Assembly: GCA_017651785.1 (NCBI GenBank)
Contig: JAGCCD010000063.1
Location: 1 to 6,104 of the forward strand
Direction: 5' to 3'
Source: Bacteroidales bacterium
GTDB lineage: Bacteria > Bacteroidota > Bacteroidia > Bacteroidales > UBA932
Length of the DNA stretch: 6,104 nt
Position numbers and translations under genes: made by a program. Below, piece after piece: positions 1-5,017 of the stretch; the stretch's first letter is position 1; each line of letters begins with the position of its first letter. Below the pieces are notes generated by a model, which made no database searches, was not told the DNA's origin, and worked only from the letters and a program-made list of their open reading frames with translations.

Positions 1-90
1 AGGATAAAAAGGTATTAATTGTTTTCATAATCACTATAAGTTTTTAATCATTAGATGCAAAAAATCAGGAAAAGGCTGCACGTCAAGGAA

Positions 91-222
91 TTAGCCATTC
101 ATCTCTTCAAAATCATATACAACGCCTCTTTGAATGTTGTTGGGACAATACTCTTTACCCTTAAGAAATAATTCTGAAGATCCGATGACGTGACCTTGTG
201 ATTCGCCACTTGGCGAATTGAA
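91..222 (-). other. Alternative-frame tail overlapping the small lipoprotein gene
   Basis: On the minus strand, the frame one base back from the lipoprotein frame is open for 43 codons, from just after a TGA at 223-225 to TAA at 91-93. It reads as a plausible soluble tail with segments such as SSELFLKGKEYCP, RGVVYDFEE and terminal EMNG. Its codons (GAA, AAA, GAT, TAT, AAC, GGC) look more natural than those of the overlapping frame. A single-base deletion between about 102 and 222 would explain how the signal peptide became separated from it. It has no start of its own that I would defend. A sequencing error is an equally simple explanation. Confidence 0.35.
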
Positions 223-314
223 TCAGTCCGTGCAACCCCCTCAACACCACTCTTGGTGCAGGAAAGAGTTAGTAGAGACAGCGTGATTAAAAGAAAAGCT
301 CCTACTTGTTTCAT
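99..314 (-). CDS. Small lipoprotein, 71 aa, possibly a frameshifted remnant
   Basis: I do not recognise the family. Residues 1-19 form a clear lipoprotein signal: MKQ, a hydrophobic run, then lipobox LTLSC with Cys19 as the lipidation site, so the product should be anchored in the envelope. The start at 314 is preferred over the in-frame ATG at 437 because it puts the signal peptide at the N-terminus and lies 11 nt after a TATATTTG -7 element. The stop is TGA at 99-101. After about residue 30 the sequence looks less protein-like, with AGG and AGA codons and an abrupt end in LKR. The -1 frame over the same bases reads as a natural tail ending at 91. The gene may therefore have lost a base, or may be the collapsed remnant of a longer lipoprotein. 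It is divergent from the TPR regulator gene at 563 and might be its target, which is inference from position only. Confidence 0.5.
   Translation of the reverse strand: MKQVGAFLLITLSLLTLSCTKSGVEGVARTDSIRQVANHKVTSSDLQNYFLRVKSIVPTTFKEALYMILKR
201..218. repeat. Perfect 8-bp inverted repeat with 2-nt centre
   Basis: ATTCGCCA, then CT, then TGGCGAAT form a perfect 18-bp dyad. It lies inside the small lipoprotein gene, in the region where the reading frame may be disturbed. The two-base centre is too short for a good RNA loop unless the inner pairs open, so a dimer-binding DNA site is as likely as a hairpin. No T-run follows on either strand, so it is not an intrinsic terminator. A related half-site, TGGCGAAA, occurs at 449-456. 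Confidence 0.5.
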
Positions 315-325
315 ATGTTTTTTCT

Positions 326-333
326 CAAATATA
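326..333 (-). promoter_or_regulatory. -7 promoter element of the small lipoprotein gene
   Basis: Read on the minus strand this is TATATTTG, an exact match to the Bacteroidota -7 consensus TAnnTTTG. It ends 11 nt before the ATG at 314, and the gap is A-rich. No convincing TTTG -33 partner is seen 19-21 nt upstream. Its presence supports the start at 314 and suggests that the small gene is, or was, transcribed with a leader of only a few bases. Confidence 0.55.
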
Positions 334-384
334 TGTAATAGTATACATCGAAGCAGTTTCTCTGGGCTTTCGTGCCTCAAAAAG

Positions 385-508
385 TTGTCACGCACAAGAT
401 GTTGCGCTGCGAGGCTAAGGCTCTGATTATTAACCAATTAACGGATTGTGGCGAAATTGGCGTGTTGCGCTAATCGCTTATGGTTCAGGCACTTAGGCCG
501 CGTGACAA
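385..508. repeat. 9-bp inverted pair TTGTCACGC / GCGTGACAA in the divergent gap
   Basis: TTGTCACGC (385-393) recurs as its reverse complement GCGTGACAA (500-508), 106 nt apart, inside the gap between the lipoprotein and the TPR regulator. Within the same stretch TGTTGCGCT occurs twice in direct orientation (400-408 and 463-471). These could be spaced regulator half-sites. Two 9-base matches in about 250 bases are only mildly unexpected, so this is a weak feature. Confidence 0.25.
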
Positions 509-510
509 AA

Positions 511-535
511 ATCTTCGTGTTTAACTGTCGAAGAT
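511..535. promoter_or_regulatory. 25-bp dyad, candidate operator of the TPR regulator gene
   Basis: ATCTTCG (511-517) and CGAAGAT (529-535) form a perfect 7-bp inverted repeat around an 11-nt centre. The right arm covers the place where the -33 contact of the 550-557 promoter should lie (about 526-531), so a protein bound here would compete with or help RNA polymerase. Read on the minus strand the dyad is followed by five T, so a weak terminator for antisense transcripts is the alternative. The stem has only three G-C pairs. Confidence 0.4.
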
Positions 536-549
536 GGGTTCAATTAGTA

Positions 550-557
550 TATCTTTG
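550..557 (+). promoter_or_regulatory. -7 promoter element of the TPR regulator gene
   Basis: TATCTTTG is an exact match to the Bacteroidota -7 consensus TAnnTTTG. A TTTG at -33 is not evident, so activity may depend on an activator or on the 511-535 dyad. Only 5 nt separate the element from the ATG at 563, which places the expected transcription start at or next to the start codon. No ribosome binding site fits in that space. Confidence 0.6.
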
Positions 558-562
558 CCAAT

Positions 563-2215
563 ATGAAAAAACGCAGATTTGCTTTTTGGGTTATTGTGGC
601 TGTGCTGGCATCCGCTTGCGGCCAACACCCAGACGTTGCCGCCCGCTTCAACGAAGCAGAGAAACTGATGATGGAGAAACCGGACAGTGCCCGTTATATC
701 CTCGAGCAAATGGATACCGCAGCTTTTCATTCTTTAAGAACTAAAGCCAGGTATTCCCTGCTTCACACTATGTCAATAGACAGGTGTGGAATAGACTCAA
801 CAGATTATTCTCTTATCAAGCCCGCAGATTATTATTATTTGAAGTTCGGCAATTCTAAGGAAAGGGCGAGGATGCATTTCTACAAAGGACGGCTGCATTA
901 CAACAATAAGGATTTCGACTCTGCACTTAAGGACTTTCTAATCGCTTTACACATATCTGAACACATAAACAGTTTATGGTTGAAAGGCATGATCTGCGCA
1001 TGGACGGCCGCGGTATATCACGAGAATTACAGCGATCACGAAGAATTACAATACCGTCTAAAGGCATATGATTATTTCCGTCAATACGGTGATGAAAAGT
1101 ATATTGATAATGCGACCTACCTGTTGGCCTTTGCTTACCATGACAACAGAGCCTTTGCCAAATCAGATAGTCTGTACTCGTTAATCGACCCGACATCGCG
1201 TTTCTATCCTCAGGCTTTGGTTGGTTTAGCAAACAATGAGGTCTTCAAGGAAAACTTTGACGCGTCAAGAGCAGTAAGCTATTTTAAAGAGGCACAAGAA
1301 CTTGGTGCCTGGTTTTCAGCGGATATGTATTATCAATATGCTTATGCTCTGTTACATAACGGACAATTGGAACAAAGTAATTCTTTACTTGGCCGCCTAA
1401 AAGATGTACCGGACAACGTGAAAACGCTTTTCTGGAAGTATTTGATTGCCCGAGACAAAGGAGATTTTGAGCAAGCATTATCCTTATTGGAAAAATACCG
1501 GAAAGAGAGTGGTGAGTTTGTTATCATGCAACAATCTCAATCAGCATACAAATCAGTAAGTGATTATTATTCCACACTGTCCAGGCAGTCAGAAGAGAAA
1601 GCTACAAAAGTGATGTTGCTATCTGTTATTGGGGTCCTCGGGCTTCTGTCTCTTGTCTTGGTATTCATTATTCTGAAACAGCGCCAGTTGATACTTGTCC
1701 GGGAAGAGCGTGACGAACTGGAAAAGAACAATCGGGAATTGACTCAGGCTCTATATGAGTTAAAGGCTTGTGAGAAAGATGATACTCTTAACAAAGAACT
1801 GGCAGAACAAAAATGGAAATCATACATTAAAATGTATAGACGCCAATTTGCGACGTTGGGAAAGTTGTACGGAAAAGATGTCAGGAAATCCGTGCTGCCG
1901 GAACAGCTGGAGACTATTGTCATTGACATTTTTCATGAATTATCCGACAGGGAGGCCAGATACGGCGACTTTGAACAACGGCTCAATAAGGATCTTGACA
2001 ACATAATGCTGAAGTACCGGACAGATTTCCCGCAGGAGACAAAAGAGCATTACCGATTTGTCTCGTTGATCTTCGCCGGTTTCAAAGACCCGGCCATTGC
2101 CGCCATCCTGGGAGAAAACACCTCCGGCATAAGTTCAAAAAAGACCCGCCTGAAAAAGCGGGTCCTCGAAAAGGAAACTCCCAATAAAGACTTCTACTCA
2201 GTCTTCTTTGATTAG
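563..2215 (+). CDS. Membrane-anchored TPR protein with C-terminal HTH-like domain, putative regulator, 550 aa
   Basis: Residues 1-19 form a KKRR-led hydrophobic signal ending in ASAC, a fair lipobox with Cys19; it may instead stay uncleaved. About five TPR-like helical pairs follow (roughly 101-134, 183-208, 215-245, 253-285 and 287-314). One strong membrane helix lies at about 350-371 and a charged coiled coil at about 373-420. Residues 495-535 (FAGFKDPAIAAILGE, then SKKTRLKKRV) resemble the HTH-like end of Bacteroidota TPR regulators of the form LGFS..AISLLLGE....YNRKSRLK. Inferred topology is TPRs outside the cytoplasm and HTH inside, so an external signal could control DNA binding directly. 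Ligand and targets are unknown. The start is set by the signal peptide and the -7 element just upstream; the next Met (36) would remove the signal. The gene is AT-rich (35-37% GC in two counted lines) compared with fusA2 and rnhB, rising to about 50% near its 3' end. It converges on fusA2 with a 4-nt overlap. Confidence 0.8.
   Translation: MKKRRFAFWVIVAVLASACGQHPDVAARFNEAEKLMMEKPDSARYILEQMDTAAFHSLRTKARYSLLHTMSIDRCGIDSTDYSLIKPADYYYLKFGNSKERARMHFYKGRLHYNNKDFDSALKDFLIALHISEHINSLWLKGMICAWTAAVYHENYSDHEELQYRLKAYDYFRQYGDEKYIDNATYLLAFAYHDNRAFAKSDSLYSLIDPTSRFYPQALVGLANNEVFKENFDASRAVSYFKEAQELGAWFSADMYYQYAYALLHNGQLEQSNSLLGRLKDVPDNVKTLFWKYLIARDKGDFEQALSLLEKYRKESGEFVIMQQSQSAYKSVSDYYSTLSRQSEEKATKVMLLSVIGVLGLLSLVLVFIILKQRQLILVREERDELEKNNRELTQALYELKACEKDDTLNKELAEQKWKSYIKMYRRQFATLGKLYGKDVRKSVLPEQLETIVIDIFHELSDREARYGDFEQRLNKDLDNIMLKYRTDFPQETKEHYRFVSLIFAGFKDPAIAAILGENTSGISSKKTRLKKRVLEKETPNKDFYSVFFD
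2137..2164 (-). terminator. Intrinsic terminator of fusA2, inside the TPR regulator CDS
   Basis: On the minus strand GACCCGC (2164-2158) and GCGGGTC (2149-2143) make a perfect 7-bp stem with six G-C pairs and an 8-nt loop. Six T follow at once (2142-2137). It begins 47 nt after the fusA2 stop, the usual place for a terminator. It works in one direction only, because no T-run follows the stem on the plus strand. The same bases encode residues 526-534 of the regulator (K-T-R-L-K-K-R-V region); the T-run is the antisense of AAA-AAG lysine codons. Confidence 0.75.
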
Positions 2216-4305
2216 TCTTCGTCCTTCTCCTGAGCTGCGTACTCGGCGAGGAGCTTGGTCTGGACATCTCCAGGAACGGGCTGGTAGTCAGCGAATTCCA
2301 TACTGAAGGTTGCAGAGCCTGCAGTGAGGGAGCTGAGGGTGGTGGAGTAACGGTAGAGCTCTGCCAGAGGCACACGTGCACGGAGGATTGCGAAACCCTT
2401 GTCTGCTCCCATATCGCCCAGGATACCGCGGCGGTTCTGCAGATCTGACATTACTGCGCCCTGATACTCGCTGGGGGTCATGACCTCTACGTTGTAGATG
2501 GGCTCGAGGATCTTGGGTCCGGCGTTGCGGAATGCCTCACGGAAGGCGTTGCGGCCTGCGATGATGAAGGCGATTTCCTTGGAGTCTACCGGGTGCATCT
2601 TGCCGTCGTACACGAAGACGCGGATGTCGCGGGCGTAGGAACCGGTGAGAGGGCCCTCTACCATCCTTTCCTTGATACCCTTGAGGATTGCGGGCATAAA
2701 GCCGAGGTCTATGGCGCCACCTACGACGCAGTTGTAGAACTCGAGCTTGCCGCCCCACTCCAGCTCGGTGATGTCCTGGGTCTTGACATTGAGCTGAGTC
2801 TCTTTGCCGTCAATCTTGAACTTGGTGTTGAGCTCTCCCTCTGCAGGGCAGACCAGCAGGTGAACCTCACCGAACTGGCCGGCGCCGCCGGACTGCTTCT
2901 TATGACGGTACTGGGCGTTTGCAACCTTGGTGATGGTCTCACGGTAAGGCACCTTGGGAGCGAAAAGCTCAACCTCAAGGCCGAACTCGTTGTTGAGACG
3001 CCACTTTACGATGTTGATATGCTGCTCGCCGTTGCCGGAGAGAATGGTCTGACGGAGTTCCCTGGAGTACTCTACAACCACGGTAGGATCCTGTGCGGAA
3101 ATCTTCTTGAGAGCCTCGCCGAGCTTCTGGTCGTCCTGCTGTACCTTTGCCTTGATGGCGCAGCGGTACTTGGGAGCGGGATACTGGATCTTGTCGTAGT
3201 TAAGACCGGAGCCGGGGATGGCGAGGGTGGTGCTGGACTTGCTGTTCTTGAGCTTGACGGCGCAGCCGAAGTCTCCTGCGTGGAGGCTGGTGACGGGCTC
3301 TTTCTTGCTGCCGGCAACTGCGTAGAAGGCGGAAAGGCGGTCTTTGCCACCGGACACGGGGTCTTCCAGGTCCATTCCTGCGGTAAGGGTGCCGCTCATC
3401 ACCTTGAAGTAGGAAACCTCTCCGAGGTGCTGCTCTACGTCGCTCTTGTAGATGAAGATGGAGGCGGGACCGTTCTCTTTCACTGCGGGAGCGGGAGCAA
3501 CCTCGCTGATGAACTCCATAAGGCGTGCTACGCCGATGTCTTTCTTGCCGCATACGCAGAAGACGGGATATACGTCACCTGCCACGATGCCCTTGTTGAG
3601 GCCTGCGTGGATGTCTTCCTCGGAAAGGGTGCCTTCCTCGAAGTATTTCTCCATAAGGGCGTCGTCAAACTCGGCGGCCTTCTCAATGAGGGCCTCGCGG
3701 TACTCCTCTGCCTGGTCTGCGAACTGGGCGGGGATGTCCAGCTCCTGGCCGTCCTTGTAGTACTTCATGGTGAGAACGTCGATGATACCGCTGAAGGCGG
3801 CACCGGTGGCGTCGGGGAACTGGACGTTCACCATCTTGCCCTCGAAGGTCTCTTTCATGGAGTTCTGCACGGTATCCCAGTCCGCCTTGTCGGCGTCAAG
3901 CTGGCTCACGGCAACGATCATAGGGAGTTTCTGCTCCTCTGCACGGCGGATGAAGCTGTCTGTGCCAACCTCTACGCCCTGCTGGGCGTTAACGAGGAGA
4001 ACACCGCTCTCGCACACGCGGAATGCGGAATAGGCGCCGCCGATGAAGTCGTCGGAACCGGGAGCGTCGATGAAGTTGATCTTGCTGCCCTTGTACTCTG
4101 CATACAGAGGGGTGGCGTAAATGGAACGCTGGTTGAGTTTCTCGAGCTCGTTGCTGTCGGACAGGGTGTTCTTGTCTTCTATTGTACCCATGCGGGTGAT
4201 AACCTTGCCCTCATAGAGCATAGCCTCCGCAAGGGTGGTCTTTCCGGACTTGGTGGCACCGAGAAGGACAACGTTACGGACGTCTTTTGTGGAGTATTCT
4301 TTCAT
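2212..4305 (-). CDS. fusA2: EF-G paralogue EF-G2 (FusA2), predicted GTPase-deficient, 697 aa
   Basis: This is an elongation factor G-family protein that should act on the ribosome in translocation. The G domain covers about 1-280, domain II about 285-380, domain III about 385-475, domain IV about 478-600 and domain V about 600-690. Intact parts are the P-loop GATKSGKTT (16-24), the domain IV motif KQSGGAGQFGEV (470-481), the tip loop with His571 (HPVDS) and domain V (EPIYNVEVMTP). Altered parts are switch I RGIT (RSIY, Thr to Tyr63), G3 DTPGH (DAPGS, catalytic His to Ser84), G4 NKxD (SQLD, 134-137) and G5 SA (lost in the PVFCVCG segment, about 247-253). The PGSDDF form of G3 matches my memory of the Bacteroides EF-G2 protein, reported to support translation without GTPase activity and to matter in gut colonisation. 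A normal EF-G must lie elsewhere. The start ATG follows a full-consensus promoter at 4345-4375. Codon use is strongly biased, suggesting high expression. TetM-type ribosomal protection is less likely given the overall match. Confidence 0.9.
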   Translation of the reverse strand: MKEYSTKDVRNVVLLGATKSGKTTLAEAMLYEGKVITRMGTIEDKNTLSDSNELEKLNQRSIYATPLYAEYKGSKINFIDAPGSDDFIGGAYSAFRVCESGVLLVNAQQGVEVGTDSFIRRAEEQKLPMIVAVSQLDADKADWDTVQNSMKETFEGKMVNVQFPDATGAAFSGIIDVLTMKYYKDGQELDIPAQFADQAEEYREALIEKAAEFDDALMEKYFEEGTLSEEDIHAGLNKGIVAGDVYPVFCVCGKKDIGVARLMEFISEVAPAPAVKENGPASIFIYKSDVEQHLGEVSYFKVMSGTLTAGMDLEDPVSGGKDRLSAFYAVAGSKKEPVTSLHAGDFGCAVKLKNSKSSTTLAIPGSGLNYDKIQYPAPKYRCAIKAKVQQDDQKLGEALKKISAQDPTVVVEYSRELRQTILSGNGEQHINIVKWRLNNEFGLEVELFAPKVPYRETITKVANAQYRHKKQSGGAGQFGEVHLLVCPAEGELNTKFKIDGKETQLNVKTQDITELEWGGKLEFYNCVVGGAIDLGFMPAILKGIKERMVEGPLTGSYARDIRVFVYDGKMHPVDSKEIAFIIAGRNAFREAFRNAGPKILEPIYNVEVMTPSEYQGAVMSDLQNRRGILGDMGADKGFAILRARVPLAELYRYSTTLSSLTAGSATFSMEFADYQPVPGDVQTKLLAEYAAQEKDED

Positions 4306-4318
4306 TGTATCTGGATTT

Positions 4319-4331
4319 ATTGATTATCAAT
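4319..4331. promoter_or_regulatory. Palindrome in the fusA2 leader, candidate operator
   Basis: ATTGATTATCAAT is a perfect 6-bp inverted repeat around one central T. It lies between the expected fusA2 transcription start (about 4340) and its ATG (4305), roughly at +9 to +21, where a bound repressor could block the gene. A further ATCAA follows at 4334-4338. It is AT-only apart from one G and one C, so chance is a real possibility. Confidence 0.3.
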
Positions 4332-4344
4332 TTATCAAAGCCTG

Positions 4345-4375
4345 CAAATTTAGTGATTTTATTGCGGATTGCAAA
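4345..4375 (-). promoter_or_regulatory. Full-consensus Bacteroidota promoter of fusA2
   Basis: On the minus strand TTTG (4375-4372) is followed by exactly 19 nt and then TAAATTTG (4352-4345). This equals the described Bacteroides promoter, TTTG at -33 and TAnnTTTG at -7. The expected start is near 4340, giving a leader of about 35 nt before the ATG at 4305. The leader has no clear Shine-Dalgarno sequence but is A/T-rich, as is common in this phylum. Confidence 0.8.
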
Positions 4376-4396
4376 AGCCCGGTCAAAGAAAATGAT

Positions 4397-4404
4397 TACA
4401 TTTG
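4397..4404 (+). promoter_or_regulatory. -7 promoter element of rnhB
   Basis: TACATTTG matches TAnnTTTG exactly. It ends only 4 nt before the ATG at 4409, so the transcription start should fall at about 4408-4410, on the start codon. No TTTG is found at the -33 distance (ending about 4375-4377), and that spot coincides with the -33 element of the divergent fusA2 promoter. The promoter would serve rnhB and probably the peptidase gene behind it. Confidence 0.55.
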
Positions 4405-4408
4405 CGAA

Positions 4409-5014
4409 ATGATGCCGAAACTGAAGTGCTGTATGGAACCCGGCCGCCTGGAGGCCGGCTGCGACGAGGCGGGCCGCGGTCCCCTCGCGGGCCCGGTATT
4501 CGCCGCCGCCGTCATACTGCCGCCGGACTACTTTCACCCCTTGCTCAACGACTCCAAGCAGATGAGTGCCAAAGCCCGGCAGACCGTGCGTGACGCCATA
4601 ATGAAAGACGCCGTGGCATGGGCCGTAGTATGCGTGAGCGCAGAAGAGATAGACCGGCTTAACATACTCAAAGCCAGCATCACAGGAATGCAGAGGGCGG
4701 TGCAGGCACTTAAGGTAAGGCCCGCTTTCCTGCTGATAGACGGAAACAGATTCACCCCCTTTGGGGGCATCCCATACAAAACCGTGGTGCACGGAGACGC
4801 AACCTACGCCAGCATTGCCGCCGCATCGGTCCTTGCAAAAACGGCCCGCGACGAACATATGGCCCGGCTGGCACTGGAATACCCCGGCTACGGCTGGGAG
4901 CACAACGCCGGCTACCCCACCAGGGAGCACATAGACGCGATCAAGCGCCTTGGCTACACACCCGAACACCGGCGCTCCTTCCACCCCAAAGAACTGGAAC
5001 CAACATTATTTTAA
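4409..5014 (+). CDS. rnhB: Ribonuclease HII, 201 aa
   Basis: RNase HII cuts the RNA strand of RNA-DNA hybrids and cuts 5' of single ribonucleotides built into DNA, starting ribonucleotide excision repair in the cytoplasm. The family signature CDEAGRGPLAGPV lies at 18-30, with metal ligands Asp19 and Glu20 and the GRG loop (22-24) that reads the RNA-DNA junction. The other two acidic ligands are Asp111 (in DGN) and Asp130 (in GDATYASIAAAS). HNAGY, with Tyr169, corresponds to the conserved Tyr that stacks at the junction. The length is normal for the family. ATG 4409 or the adjoining ATG 4412 gives the expected N-terminus. The frame stays open upstream to 4235, but that part overlaps the fusA2 start and shows no family match. 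Met9 (4433) is a real alternative, because the -7 element ends only 4 nt before 4409. The S46 peptidase gene follows after 3 nt. Confidence 0.95.
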   Translation: MMPKLKCCMEPGRLEAGCDEAGRGPLAGPVFAAAVILPPDYFHPLLNDSKQMSAKARQTVRDAIMKDAVAWAVVCVSAEEIDRLNILKASITGMQRAVQALKVRPAFLLIDGNRFTPFGGIPYKTVVHGDATYASIAAASVLAKTARDEHMARLALEYPGYGWEHNAGYPTREHIDAIKRLGYTPEHRRSFHPKELEPTLF

Positions 5015-5017
5015 GAT

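Noticed and set aside
60..98. Terminator after the small lipoprotein gene
   Set aside because: A T-run exists on the minus strand, but the only stem found (GGCT / AGCC) is 4 bp with a loop of about 15 nt, too weak to call.
315..437. N-terminal extension of the small lipoprotein from ATG 437
   Set aside because: It would bury the lipoprotein signal at residue 42 and would begin upstream of the -7 element at 326-333.
507..535. Minus-strand intrinsic terminator made by the 511-535 dyad
   Set aside because: Five T follow, but the stem has only three G-C pairs and an 11-nt loop, and no minus-strand gene ends just before it. The operator reading is preferred.
2212..4305. TetM/TetQ-like tetracycline ribosomal protection protein
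   Set aside because: It is EF-G-related, but the PGSDDF form of G3 and the domain IV and V sequences fit Bacteroidota EF-G2. Ribosomal protection proteins keep a working GTPase centre.
2593..4323. Long plus-strand open frame (576 codons) antisense to fusA2
   Set aside because: Its translation is low-complexity, rich in V, L, G, A and E, with no recognisable domain. It arises because the strongly biased codons of fusA2 leave few stops on the opposite strand.
4235..4408. N-terminal extension of RNase HII
   Set aside because: The extra 58 residues overlap the fusA2 start and the promoters of both genes and match nothing in the family. ATG 4409 gives the normal length.
4274..4984. Minus-strand open frame of 236 codons over rnhB
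   Set aside because: It is the antisense shadow of rnhB and runs across the promoter gap; no domain is seen.
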